NCBI GenBank assembly: GCA_017449925.1
Contig: JAFSYO010000077.1
Location: 1 to 36,927, forward strand
Reading direction: 5' to 3'
Length of the DNA stretch: 36,927 bases
Origin: Stomatobaculum sp.
GTDB taxonomy: Bacteria; Bacillota_A; Clostridia; Lachnospirales; Lachnospiraceae
Numbering within the stretch: position 1 is the stretch's first letter; every line of letters begins with the position of its first letter. The notes under the pieces are model-generated. The model saw only the letters and a list, made by a program, of their open reading frames with translations, was not told the origin of the DNA and made no database searches. A program made the translations under genes and the position numbers. Of this stretch, positions 7,949 through 15,866 are shown piece after piece.

Positions 7949-9889
7949 TTACTCGCGGAAGGCCTTGCGGTACATCTCGTAGCCCATCTCGCGCAGGTAG
8001 CCCGGCACCTCGCGCACATAGCGGCGGATCATTTCCTTCGTCACCGGTTCCAGTTCCTCGTAGGGCACCATCTCCGGAGAAAGCTTCAGGTCAGGATCCT
8101 TAGCCGGGGCATAGCGCCAGCCCTGCTTCTGCTTGTCGCGCATCCAGCGCTCGTGCTCCAGCTCGGAGAGCTGCTCCAGCACCGGTCCGTAAAGGTCGGT
8201 GACGGTATCCACAGCGCCGGGAACGATCGGGCGGAGTCCCACGTCCATCTGGAAGGACTCCAGTCTCTGGCCCAGGTAACGGATCTGGGAACGGTGGCCT
8301 TCCTTGTAGAACTCGTCCAGTTCGTCGTAGTCCTTCATCTCCGGCTCCGCTTCCAGCTGCTCCATCTGTTCCGGCGTGTATCCAAGCGTTTTCGCCTCCT
8401 CGCGGCGCTTCTCCTGGTACTTCTTGTGGGCGATCTCCGCGTACTGGTCGGTCCTGCCGCCCATGATCTGCTCGAAGGCCAGCTTCGCGCGGAAATCCTT
8501 CACGTCGAGGTGGATGTCCAGCTGTGCGTCGATCGGCAGGCAGGAAGTCGTATAGCGCTTCGCGCCGGTCAGGCGGCTCATTCCGATCAGCAGCTCGATG
8601 GACCGGGAACCGTGGCGGTACTCGGAAACACGAAGCAGCGAGGAAAGAAGTCCGGGGGAAATGTTGGCGTGTCCGCCCGGCTCGTCAAAGATGCCGGGGA
8701 CCGCAGACATGATCAGGTTCCGGAACAGAAGGGCACGGCGCACCATGTATCTTCCGTCCGTGATCTTCGTGGGGTTTGGTCCCTGAATGTTCAGGATGCC
8801 CTTCAGACGGCTCACAAAATCCGGTCCCTTGATCAGCTGGAACTCTGTCTCCTCCTCCTTAGTGGACGGCAGGAACTCCTGGAAGGAAGATGCCGTCGCG
8901 CCGGCGAACACGAACACTGCGCCCGGGATCGTGCAAAGCTTTCCGTCCAGGGTGTACTCTCCGTCCTGCATGGGAGCCAGGAAGTACTTCAGCCATCCGC
9001 GGCTCACGCCGTCTCTTTCAGCATCAAACTCATCGAAGAACACCAGCGGGATCCTGCCCACCTCGCAGCGCAGCGCCTGGTCCATGGCCTGGAACAGACT
9101 GATCGGGTCGTTGTACTGGGACAGGTTAATGGAAGTAATAGTGAAACGGCCGCGGCTCTTGGCGATCTGCTTCACACCGAAGGATTTGCCCGCTCCGGGA
9201 GGGCCGAACACAGCGATGGAAAGCGGTTTCACCACTTCGTTCTGAGCAGTGTGTTCGCAGCTGTAAATATAGTCGTCCAGCAGGCCGTTGATGGTGTGGT
9301 AGCTCTCGATCTCGTCCAGGTCCACCGTGGTCAGGGCGCCGTAACGGCACACCGGCACATGCTTGAAAAGGTACGCCGGACCATCCAGCACGATCTGTTT
9401 TGCCATCTGGAGATATCCGCCCGGCTCGTTCTTGCAGAATTCGTCCAGGATGCAGAACGGCGCCAGTCCGGAAACCAGGGTCTTCAGGCTTCTCTCCGGA
9501 AGCTTGATCTTGCAGACATCGCCTTTCTTGAACTTCGCCTGCAGATTCAACATGACCTCATAGAGGTCCGCCTCCGGCTTCAGGGTCAGGTGTTCACTGC
9601 GGTTCGGGGTAAAATACAGGGTCCAGAGGCCCTTCTCCCGGATCATTGCGCCCTCTTCATTAAGCAGAACCGCCATATCCTTGTGATTCCGCAGGTCGCG
9701 CAGAGCATCGTTGGTCTCCAGCTGCAGCAGGAACTCGTCCACCGTTCTCTCATAGGAAATACCCCTGGTGATCGGGAAGTCCAGCTGTCTCAAATGTTCC
9801 ATCTGTATCATCGGCGTCTCGCTGATGCCGCAGAACTGCTTCAGCCCTTTCGCCGGATCAAAATTCTTGTACTTTTCTTTTGCTTTCAT
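7949..9889 (-). CDS. AAA+ ATPase with C-terminal ryanodine-receptor (RyR) domain
   Basis: This 646-residue cytosolic protein has three parts. Residues 1-215 are an N-terminal region I do not recognise. The AAA+ core spans about 220-470: Walker A GPPGAGKS (229-236), Walker B VFFDEFD (283-289), a sensor-like FAGAT (328-332) and a candidate arginine finger in DFVSRLKG (R361). A helical linker leads to a RyR-type domain at about 570-637. That domain shows the expected LEHERW, KQGWRYAP, MVPYEEL and REVPGYLREMGYEM elements. The helix before it (HRSQIRYLGQRL) also fits bacterial RyR proteins. Bacterial RyR domains are thought to bind small ligands, so ligand-gated remodelling is an inference. AAGGAGGTGG precedes the ATG by 7 bases. 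Its leader is described separately. The RyR fusion is the unusual point; no partner gene is adjacent. Confidence 0.86.
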   Translation of the reverse strand: MKAKEKYKNFDPAKGLKQFCGISETPMIQMEHLRQLDFPITRGISYERTVDEFLLQLETNDALRDLRNHKDMAVLLNEEGAMIREKGLWTLYFTPNRSEHLTLKPEADLYEVMLNLQAKFKKGDVCKIKLPERSLKTLVSGLAPFCILDEFCKNEPGGYLQMAKQIVLDGPAYLFKHVPVCRYGALTTVDLDEIESYHTINGLLDDYIYSCEHTAQNEVVKPLSIAVFGPPGAGKSFGVKQIAKSRGRFTITSINLSQYNDPISLFQAMDQALRCEVGRIPLVFFDEFDAERDGVSRGWLKYFLAPMQDGEYTLDGKLCTIPGAVFVFAGATASSFQEFLPSTKEEETEFQLIKGPDFVSRLKGILNIQGPNPTKITDGRYMVRRALLFRNLIMSAVPGIFDEPGGHANISPGLLSSLLRVSEYRHGSRSIELLIGMSRLTGAKRYTTSCLPIDAQLDIHLDVKDFRAKLAFEQIMGGRTDQYAEIAHKKYQEKRREEAKTLGYTPEQMEQLEAEPEMKDYDELDEFYKEGHRSQIRYLGQRLESFQMDVGLRPIVPGAVDTVTDLYGPVLEQLSELEHERWMRDKQKQGWRYAPAKDPDLKLSPEMVPYEELEPVTKEMIRRYVREVPGYLREMGYEMYRKAFRE

Positions 9890-9937
9890 ATCGTTTCCAC
9901 CTCCTTTGCCAAAGCTGTGGATCTATCTTTCTTTATC

Positions 9938-9967
9938 ATTATAAAACAGTATGTGAATACAGAACAA
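9938..9967 (-). promoter_or_regulatory. Possible second promoter of the AAA–RyR gene
   Basis: On minus, TATAAT (9938-9943) is preceded at 18 bases by TTGTTC (9962-9967). It lies downstream of the leader hairpin and could supply transcription that escapes attenuation. The −35 box is weak. Confidence 0.35.
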
Positions 9968-9971
9968 CTCT

Positions 9972-10040
9972 AAAAAACCTGTATAAAAGAACACTGTAAC
10001 TGTCCAGAGCATTTAAGCTTCAATGAACAGTTACAGGTTT
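9972..10040 (-). ncRNA. Structured leader or small RNA ending in a terminator-like hairpin
   Basis: The predicted transcript starts at about 10040 with AAACCTGTAACTGT. Its 5′ part can pair in two ways. CTGTAACTGT (10027-10036) matches ACAGTTACAG (9994-10003) over 10 bp. AAACCTGTA (10032-10040) matches TACAGGTTT (9975-9983) over 9 bp, directly followed by a run of T to 9972. The two pairings share CTGTA and so compete. The second fold is terminator-like. This could be a conditional attenuator of the AAA–RyR gene or an independent RNA of about 70 bases. I recognise no known riboswitch class. Confidence 0.5.
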
Positions 10041-10046
10041 CCTCGC

Positions 10047-10074
10047 ATTATATTCTGTTTTCCAGATCTGTCAA
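10047..10074 (-). promoter_or_regulatory. Consensus promoter upstream of the AAA–RyR leader
   Basis: On minus, TTGACA (10069-10074) and TATAAT (10047-10052) are both perfect consensus boxes with a 16-base spacer. It sits between the nhaC stop and the leader hairpin, so it drives that leader. Confidence 0.8.
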
Positions 10075-10138
10075 GACTGTCCTTTCTTTCGAATTTCCTA
10101 CGAGATTATGAACATCATCCGCAACAAGGGAATGAATA

Positions 10139-11437
10139 TCAGTCCTTCTCCACCACGATGGAGATGATGACTGCGATCATGAGCAGCAGCGGATAATACA
10201 GATTCGGGATGATCTCCGCACTGGTCATGCCGGAAAGGCCGGCCGCGATCAGGAGCTGCGCTCCGTAGGGGATGATGCCCTGCCACACGCAGGACACGGT
10301 ATCCAGCAGGGACGCTGTCTTCTTCGGGTCGATACCGAATTCCTCGCTGATGTTCTTCGCGATAGGCGCTGCCATGACGATGGCTACGGTGTTGTTGGCG
10401 GTGGCGATATCCATCAGGGAAGTCAGGATGACGATGCCGTACATACCGCCCTTCTTTCCGTTGAAGCGGGTGCGGATCATCTCCAGGATCGCCGCGAAGC
10501 CGCCGAATTCCTTGACCAGTGCGCCGATGGAAGCCACCAGGATGGTGACGATCATGGTCTCGAACATTCCGGAGGTGCCGGCGCCCATGGCGCTGAAGGC
10601 CGAGGCAAAGGTCAGGGACCCGGTGATCATTCCGCAGATCAGGCTCAGCACGATGCCGGCGCAGAGGACGATGAACACGTTGATTCCTGCCAGTGATCCT
10701 CCCAGAACGATAAAATACGGCAGCGCCTGCAGAATATTGTAGGAATAGCTCTGCATCTCCGGCGCCTTGCTGAGGACGGAACGGATCAGCAGGATGACCA
10801 GTGTCACCAGGGCCGCCGGGAACGCGATGATGAAGTTGGTGCGGAACTTGTCCCGCATCTCCACGCCCTGGGTCTTGGTGGCCGCGATGGTGGTATCAGA
10901 AATAAAGGAAAGGTTGTCGCCGAACATAGCGCCACCCACCACAGTGCCGATGCAGAGCGGCAGATGCAGCCCTGCGTTCTGGGCAGCCGCCACCGCGATG
11001 GGCACCAGGACGCTGATGGTCCCCACGCTGGTTCCCATGGACATGGAAATAAGGCAGGCGATCACGAACAGACCCGGCACCGCCAGGCGCGCGGGAAGGA
11101 TCGACAGGAAAAGATTCGCAGTGCTGGAGGCTCCGCCCGCAGCGCTCGCAATGCCGCTGAACATACCTGCCATCAGGAAGATGAACAGCATGATGGCGAT
11201 GTTGTCGTCGCCGATGCCGCCGGCGCAGACATGGATCTTCTCATCAAAGCTCAGGCTGCGGTTCTGCAGAAAAGCCACGATCAGCGCGATGCTGAAAGCC
11301 ACCACGACAGACATGACGTAGAATCCCATCTGCCCCTCTTCGTGGTTGATGTACTCAAAATAAATGCCCGCGCCGAGATACAGCACCAGAAATACTCCGA
11401 TCGGCAGCAGCGCGATCGGATTCGGTCTCTTTTCCAT
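10139..11437 (-). CDS. NhaC-family Na+/H+ antiporter-like transporter
   Basis: This 432-residue polytopic membrane protein has about eleven or twelve segments. Motifs fit the NhaC/ion-transporter superfamily: MSMGTSVGTISVLVPIAVAA, the GGAMFGDNLSFISDTTIAAT loop, and a late SLLDTVSCVWQGIIPYGAQ. The FGDNLSFISDTT region carries the acidic and polar residues used for cation binding in that family. The N-terminal half includes a second GIASAAGGASS loop. Family members exchange Na+ for H+, or lactate/malate in some branches; the exact substrate is not decided by sequence. GGGGGGA lies about 9 bases before the ATG. The gene follows DUF362 by 34 bases and probably closes that operon. No clear terminator separates it from the strong promoter at 10047-10074. 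Confidence 0.88.
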   Translation of the reverse strand: MEKRPNPIALLPIGVFLVLYLGAGIYFEYINHEEGQMGFYVMSVVVAFSIALIVAFLQNRSLSFDEKIHVCAGGIGDDNIAIMLFIFLMAGMFSGIASAAGGASSTANLFLSILPARLAVPGLFVIACLISMSMGTSVGTISVLVPIAVAAAQNAGLHLPLCIGTVVGGAMFGDNLSFISDTTIAATKTQGVEMRDKFRTNFIIAFPAALVTLVILLIRSVLSKAPEMQSYSYNILQALPYFIVLGGSLAGINVFIVLCAGIVLSLICGMITGSLTFASAFSAMGAGTSGMFETMIVTILVASIGALVKEFGGFAAILEMIRTRFNGKKGGMYGIVILTSLMDIATANNTVAIVMAAPIAKNISEEFGIDPKKTASLLDTVSCVWQGIIPYGAQLLIAAGLSGMTSAEIIPNLYYPLLLMIAVIISIVVEKD

Positions 11438-11471
11438 GATACAAGTCCCCCCAATTATGTCTTTTTTATTG

Positions 11472-12569
11472 TCATACCCAGTTGTCTTCCAGGAAAGCCC
11501 TCATCTCCGATGCCTTCGGAGGACATCCCTTCAACGTCTTTTTGAAGCAGGACGTGCACTGTCCCACGCCGATCTCTCCCATCTTCCCCTTGTAACCCTG
11601 GCCGATGGCGATACGGGTCTTATGCCTCCCCAGAGTACCATCTTCATTCATCCGGTTCAGAGCGTGGATCAGAGAGCCGTAGCAGGCGCTGCAGGCGTCT
11701 ATCGGCTCTGTGTTCTGGGCCAGTTTCTTCACCCTTCCCGTCATGCGGAAACGGCTGCTCTTCACCGACGGCTCGTTCAGCCGGATGACATCAGCCACGG
11801 ATGTATCCGCTGTGCCGATGCCCAGCTTCTCCGCCAGGCGGATATAGGGAACATCGTCCACTTCATATCCCATGCTCTCGCATACAAAGGCGTCGCAGAG
11901 CACCGGGTCCCATACGCCCAGGATCCGGTCCATCTGCACGGGATTTCCGCCTTCTTCGAAGTCCAGGTCCCCGCAAATATTATCCACCAGGATAAAGCCG
12001 CGGGGCGCCATCACGTTCAGGTGCGCGATGGGCTTGTGCAGTCCCAGCGTGTGGAAGCGGCGCTTCTCGGAATTCGGGATGATCCCCTTCATATTCTTCA
12101 GGGCGCAGGTCACCGTGGTCTGACAGTGCCCCTTCAGCACCGGCATGTTGATCACATAGCCCGCCTTCATAGGGCGGTCGCAGATCTTGATCTTCATACC
12201 GGCGCAGTCGTACTCCCGGAACGTGTCATTCTGCAGGTCCACAAAGGGAACGTCATATTCCCGGCACACCCTGTCGTAGCCCGCGGTCCGGAACGCATAC
12301 TCTGTCATGCATCCCACCCAGGAACCTTCCATGATGACGATATTCCGGAAGCCGTGCCCCTGAAGATACTCGATGGTCCCCGCAAGAAGCTCCGGATGGG
12401 TGGTCGCCCCCTGGGACGGCGCGCTGTCCGTCACCAGATTCGGCTTCAGAACGATCTCCGCCTCCGGCCCCGGGATCTCCGAGGCAATATCCGCCTTCTC
12501 CAGAAGCTCCCTCGTCATGGAGACATAGTCTGTTCCGTGGATCATCAGGATCTGATTCTTTTTATCCAT
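11472..12569 (-). CDS. DUF362 family protein with C-terminal cysteine cluster
   Basis: This 365-residue soluble protein matches DUF362. It has EIVLKPNLVT with a TTHPELL stretch (57-63), GYVINMPVLKGHCQTTVTCALKNMKG (138-162, as two adjoining motifs) and a LVDNICGDLDFEEGGNP loop. The C-terminal part carries Cys293, Cys296, Cys338, Cys341 and Cys349, spaced as in an iron-sulfur binding site (C-x2-C … C-x2-C-x7-C). DUF362 proteins are often fused or paired with ferredoxin-like domains, but their reaction is unknown. The gene starts 18 bases after hisB, and nhaC follows, so it is cotranscribed with both. No role in histidine synthesis is implied by the family. Confidence 0.85.
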   Translation of the reverse strand: MDKKNQILMIHGTDYVSMTRELLEKADIASEIPGPEAEIVLKPNLVTDSAPSQGATTHPELLAGTIEYLQGHGFRNIVIMEGSWVGCMTEYAFRTAGYDRVCREYDVPFVDLQNDTFREYDCAGMKIKICDRPMKAGYVINMPVLKGHCQTTVTCALKNMKGIIPNSEKRRFHTLGLHKPIAHLNVMAPRGFILVDNICGDLDFEEGGNPVQMDRILGVWDPVLCDAFVCESMGYEVDDVPYIRLAEKLGIGTADTSVADVIRLNEPSVKSSRFRMTGRVKKLAQNTEPIDACSACYGSLIHALNRMNEDGTLGRHKTRIAIGQGYKGKMGEIGVGQCTSCFKKTLKGCPPKASEMRAFLEDNWV

Positions 12570-12587
12570 AAATCCTCCAGCCGTTAT

Positions 12588-13187
12588 TTATTTTTCAAGT
12601 GTTCCCTTGGTGGACCACACGCCCGTGATCCTGGGCTCGAACTGCGTCGCCTGGTCCAGCGCCTTCGCGAAGGCCTTGAATGCCGCCTCCGCGATGTGGT
12701 GGCTGTTGATGCCGGAGACCTGGTGGAAATGCAGGTTCATAGCTGCGGAATAAGAGACTGCGTAGAAGAACTCCCGCACCATCTCCGTGTCCATATCGCC
12801 GATCTTCGGCACCGTGAACTGAAGGTCCGAAGAATAATACGGCCTTCCGGACAGATCCAGGGCGCAGAGCACCAGCGTCTCATCCATCGGCAGCATAAAA
12901 TTGCCGTAACGCTTTATCCCGGCCTTCTCGCCCAGGGCCTCTTTAATAGCGGTCCCGAGGACGATTCCTGTGTCTTCGATGGTGTGGTGCGAATCCACAT
13001 CCAGGTCGCCCTTGCACACCACTTCCAGATCAAACAGCCCGTGCCGGGCAAACCCGTCCAGCATGTGGTCAAAGAACCCGATCCCCGTATCCGCGGAACA
13101 TTTTCCTGTTCCGTCCAGATTCAGCTTGACCGTGATGTCCGTTTCCTTTGTCGCGCGGTGAATCACCGCAATACGCCCGGTATCCAT
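12588..13187 (-). CDS. hisB: Imidazoleglycerol-phosphate dehydratase
   Basis: This 199-residue monofunctional dehydratase catalyses the sixth step of histidine synthesis, converting imidazole glycerol phosphate to imidazole acetol phosphate. The two internal repeats of the fold are visible: GIGFFDHMLDGFARHG with DSHHTIEDTGIVLG, and NSHHIAEAAFKAFAKA. The metal-binding HHxxE motifs in each half are intact. Length is standard for stand-alone HisB. It lies 26 bases after a secreted-protein gene and 18 bases before DUF362, with no other his biosynthesis gene within the window. The rest of the pathway must therefore be elsewhere. The GGAG before the ATG is rather close (3 bases), so translation may be modest or coupled. 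Confidence 0.96.
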   Translation of the reverse strand: MDTGRIAVIHRATKETDITVKLNLDGTGKCSADTGIGFFDHMLDGFARHGLFDLEVVCKGDLDVDSHHTIEDTGIVLGTAIKEALGEKAGIKRYGNFMLPMDETLVLCALDLSGRPYYSSDLQFTVPKIGDMDTEMVREFFYAVSYSAAMNLHFHQVSGINSHHIAEAAFKAFAKALDQATQFEPRITGVWSTKGTLEK

Positions 13188-13213
13188 AGCATACTCTCCA
13201 TCTTTAATATGAA

Positions 13214-13882
13214 TTATTTAGATTTATAGAACTTCGACAGCCCCGCTCCGTTCAGCCTTACATTATCCAGGTAATCCATTCCCGGCTTCCAGTCAAAGGT
13301 GATCATGTCTCCGGAATACGTCCATTCATCTCCCACATAATGGCCGCTGCTGGTCTCCTGCAGGGTGAAGCGGTAGAACAAGTCTGCCCTGCTTCCGTCC
13401 TCATGGAAGCCGGACTGCTGATAGGTAAGAATACTCTCACCATATGCGTCGTTCTCGATCACGACATAGAAGTCCGTCAGCTCGGTGTGCATCTCATACC
13501 TGCCCAGCAGTTTGCTGCTGACCGCCGCCGGCTTTTCATAATCCGTCGCAGGCGCCTTCACCTCGTCGACCCCGTCCGCCACGGAACGGTACTGGACATA
13601 ACCGCCCGAGATCCACGCGCCGTCTTCCCCGACGTAAAACCCGTTGATCCAGGTATCACAGTCCATATATCCTTTGTTGTCAAAATGATAGCACTCTGCA
13701 ATGCCGTCGCCGTTCCCGTCGATCCACTTCCACGAACTGACAGGATAAGTCCCGTCAACCCTCTGCCACCAATAACCGTAATCGTTCTGGTGCCAGTTTC
13801 CCAGACCCGCCGCAAAGGCAGCCCCTGCCGTCATCGCGGAAAATGCAGCCGCAAACAGGAAAACACCCAGCATCTTTTTCAT
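13214..13882 (-). CDS. Secreted protein with cell-wall-binding-like N-terminal repeat
   Basis: The protein has 222 residues starting at MKKMLG. The first 24 residues form a signal peptide ending AGAAFAAG. Residues 28-75 contain an aromatic, glycine-rich wall-binding-like segment (GYWWQRVDGTYPVSSWKWID, then AECYHFDNKGYM). This resembles choline/glucan-binding repeats typical of Lachnospiraceae secreted proteins. The C-terminal half (about 105-222) is a β-rich domain I do not recognise. An in-frame start 84 bases further upstream lacks a ribosome-binding site; AAGGAGG sits 8 bases before the ATG chosen. A clear promoter lies about 40 bases upstream. The gene leads a likely operon with hisB, DUF362 and nhaC, an odd mixture. 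It may be attached to the cell surface; no enzymatic role is claimed. Confidence 0.82.
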   Translation of the reverse strand: MKKMLGVFLFAAAFSAMTAGAAFAAGLGNWHQNDYGYWWQRVDGTYPVSSWKWIDGNGDGIAECYHFDNKGYMDCDTWINGFYVGEDGAWISGGYVQYRSVADGVDEVKAPATDYEKPAAVSSKLLGRYEMHTELTDFYVVIENDAYGESILTYQQSGFHEDGSRADLFYRFTLQETSSGHYVGDEWTYSGDMITFDWKPGMDYLDNVRLNGAGLSKFYKSK

Positions 13883-13918
13883 GAAATATTCCTCCTTGCC
13901 ATATACAGTTCTTGAACA

Positions 13919-13947
13919 AGTATATACGTTCCCGCGCTGAATTACAA
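13919..13947 (-). promoter_or_regulatory. Promoter of the secreted protein–hisB–DUF362–nhaC group
   Basis: On minus, TTGTAA (13942-13947) and TATACT (13919-13924) have a 17-base spacer. It is the only good promoter I find before this group of four genes. Confidence 0.65.
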
Positions 13948-14013
13948 TGATACTGAGCGCTCGCAACTATGTACCGCAGTCTGTTCAGGACAATTCTGCG
14001 CAGTTGAGCTTTG

Positions 14014-14940
14014 TTACGACAGTTCCTTGAAATAGCGCTCCGTGACGGGAACATCGATCCCGTGCTCCTTCGCCTTCCGGGAGACCGCCCCCAGGAAAGC
14101 ATCCAGTTCCATTGGACGTTTTGCCTCTGCGTCCCGGCGCATGGAACTGGTGGCGTCCGGCTTCTGAACTGTCATGCAGTGTTCAAACCCCCGCTCCGCG
14201 GGGCTTCCTTCGAAGGCCACGCCCTCCGCCCTGCCGACGGCTTCCGCTTCCTGCATCAGCGCCAGCAGATCCTTCTTCATATTCTCGTTTTTCCTGATGG
14301 TGTCTGAGTCCGTCAGGTACCTGGCAGTCACGATGTTGAAGCCGCAGTTCAGGATGAACTTCTCCCAGATGCGGGCCTCGATATCCTCTGCGTAACGGGA
14401 GTCGAATCCTCCCTCCCGCAGGATCCGGTCCAGAGTCTTTGCCCCCTCGATCCTGCGCTCCTCTTTCAGCTTGCTTCCCACAAAAATGTAGCTGTAGGCG
14501 CCCGTCTGCAGCACGGAGCAATCCTCCTTGGCCCCGCTGGTGGTATAGATCAGGGCGTCGCAGACATTAGCCTCCGGGAACAGCTTTCTCAGCCGGTCCC
14601 CCGGCTCCACTCCGTTCATCACGGCCGCGACGATGGTATCCGGCCCGATGCAGGGTCTGATCTGCTCCGCGATCTTATCCAGGGAATAATTCTTGACGCA
14701 GACCAACACCACATCCTGGATCCCGATCCCCTCGCCATTCTCCGCAATACATGCCGGATGGACTACGCTGTCCCCGTAAAACTCGCTCTTAAGCACCAGC
14801 CCCTTTTCCTTCAGTACCTCCGCCCTTTTTCCCCTGGCGATCAAGGTCAGACTCTCCGCATATTTTCTTCCGATCACGCCTGCAAGAAGGCCGCCGACAG
14901 CCCCGACACCCGCAATACAGATCTTAAGTCCCTGTTTCAT
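14014..14940 (-). CDS. 2-dehydropantoate 2-reductase (PanE/ApbA family)
   Basis: This 308-residue NADPH-dependent reductase has an N-terminal Rossmann fold (ICIAGVGAVGGLLAGVIG) and an all-helical C-terminal domain. Family motifs include LVCVKNYSLD (about 90-100), the VAAVMNGVEPGD stretch and EKFILNCGFNIVTA, which provides active-site residues. PanE reduces ketopantoate to pantoate in CoA synthesis. Many bacteria carry paralogues acting on other 2-oxo acids, and there are no pan genes nearby, so the exact substrate is open. A longer in-frame reading starts 54 bases upstream, but it crosses a strong hairpin. I chose the ATG at 14940 with AGGAGG 4 bases away. Confidence 0.88.
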   Translation of the reverse strand: MKQGLKICIAGVGAVGGLLAGVIGRKYAESLTLIARGKRAEVLKEKGLVLKSEFYGDSVVHPACIAENGEGIGIQDVVLVCVKNYSLDKIAEQIRPCIGPDTIVAAVMNGVEPGDRLRKLFPEANVCDALIYTTSGAKEDCSVLQTGAYSYIFVGSKLKEERRIEGAKTLDRILREGGFDSRYAEDIEARIWEKFILNCGFNIVTARYLTDSDTIRKNENMKKDLLALMQEAEAVGRAEGVAFEGSPAERGFEHCMTVQKPDATSSMRRDAEAKRPMELDAFLGAVSRKAKEHGIDVPVTERYFKELS

Positions 14941-14961
14941 AGCACCTCCTGCTTTATTGTT

Positions 14962-14987
14962 ACAGCCCCCGGGAGACCGGGGGCTGT
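14962..14987 (-). terminator. Strong 11-bp hairpin between the LUD and panE-like genes
   Basis: Arms 14962-14972 and 14977-14987 are perfectly complementary, GC-rich, with a 4-base loop. It ends the stretch after the LUD gene. No T run follows on minus (AACAATAAAG), so it may slow or process rather than stop RNA polymerase. The panE-like ribosome-binding site lies about 12 bases beyond. On plus the loop is GAGA (GNRA type). Confidence 0.5.
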
Positions 14988-15023
14988 GTGTCATATCAGA
15001 TTTACCAAATCAGAACAAATCAG

Positions 15024-15060
15024 GAATCCCTGAACTGAGAATCCTTGAACTTAGAATCCC
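15024..15060. repeat. 15-base tandem repeat over the 3′ end of the LUD gene
   Basis: GAATCCCTGAACTGA (15024-15038) is followed by GAATCCTTGAACTTA (15039-15053) and the start of a third copy, GAATCCC (15054-15060). The LUD stop codon falls in the second copy. It probably arose by slippage or local duplication. Confidence 0.6.
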
Positions 15061-15689
15061 AGATCCTCGTTCACCAGGATCACATGGATCCTTCCGGGAT
15101 GACGGGAGAATCTGGTGATCAGGAACTGGCAGCAGATGGTTCCGTTGGCCTTGCAGTCGGCACAGGCGCCGTTCACATTGCAGGGGGTCTTGATGGGGAA
15201 GCGCTGGGCATTGGACGGGGCGGCGATATTGCGCGCGCGGTAAAGGGCGGCGTCCGTATCCTTCGCGATCTTGTTCATACCGACGATCATCACCACATGC
15301 AGCGGGCCGTAGGCGATGCAGGACACGCGGTTCGAATTGCCGTCGATATTGACCAGGACACCGTCCTCTGTCACCGCATTGGAGGATGCGAGGAAATAGT
15401 CCGCGGAATATGCCGCGATCTCTGCAGCTCTTCTTTCCTCGGGGGTCTTCGCGGTATCTCTGTTCTGTACCTTGTAGTTTCCGTCAAGGATCGCCTGCTT
15501 CAGGCCGATCTCCGCAATGGAGACACTGCCGCCCCAGCTGACGCTGGATCCTTCCGGAATGATCTCCAGCGCCTTCTTCAGCGCATCTTCCTTGGTCTCA
15601 GCGAAATAAGCCGTCATATTCCTGGACTCAAGACCTTTGATCACCTTTCCCGCAAGCTTCCGGTTTCTCTCTTTCCCGAATGACTGCAT
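15051..15689 (-). CDS. LUD domain protein (LutC/YkgG type)
   Basis: This 212-residue protein is a single LUD (lactate utilisation) domain. Motifs are GSSVSWGGSVSIAEIGL, DYFLASSNAVTEDGVLVNIDG and YGPLHVVMIVGMNKI. The C-terminal third carries Cys170, Cys176, Cys179, Cys186 and Cys187 in a CNVNGACADCKANGTICC stretch, which could hold an iron-sulfur cluster. Classical LutC lacks such a cluster, so this is the stand-alone type common in Clostridia. LutABC oxidises lactate, but no lutA or lutB is adjacent, so lactate oxidation is not shown. AGGAGAG precedes the ATG by 4 bases. A TTGACA lies about 65 bases upstream but has no good −10 partner, so the promoter is uncertain. Confidence 0.85.
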   Translation of the reverse strand: MQSFGKERNRKLAGKVIKGLESRNMTAYFAETKEDALKKALEIIPEGSSVSWGGSVSIAEIGLKQAILDGNYKVQNRDTAKTPEERRAAEIAAYSADYFLASSNAVTEDGVLVNIDGNSNRVSCIAYGPLHVVMIVGMNKIAKDTDAALYRARNIAAPSNAQRFPIKTPCNVNGACADCKANGTICCQFLITRFSRHPGRIHVILVNEDLGF

Positions 15690-15866
15690 AATTCTCTCCT
15701 TCTGATACGATCTGAATATGGTGCGATATGAACATCCGCTAACTTTGTTGATTTGTCAATGTTTATTTTACAACATTAATGCCTCTTATTAATACTTCTT
15801 TTTGCCTCTTTTTCCCCGAAAGCTTCTCTTCTGTCTTTTTTGTGACTGAACAGAGCGTTTTTCTGT

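Noticed and set aside
7946..9973. A 675-codon open frame on plus
   Set aside because: It lies fully antisense to the AAA–RyR gene, has a composition typical of a shadow frame (His/Leu/Gln/Arg-rich) and no ribosome-binding site.
9923..10012. A 29-codon open frame on minus in the AAA–RyR leader, which could be a leader peptide
   Set aside because: It spans the hairpin and T run but has no ribosome-binding site; too weak to call a gene.
11364..13229. A 621-codon open frame on plus
   Set aside because: Antisense to hisB and DUF362, whose motifs are clear; no ribosome-binding site; shadow-like composition.
15736..15760. TTGACAAATCAA before the LUD gene as a Rex-type operator
   Set aside because: Only a 4-base TTGA/TCAA inverted repeat; it does not reach the 18-base Rex consensus and also lacks a matching −10 box.
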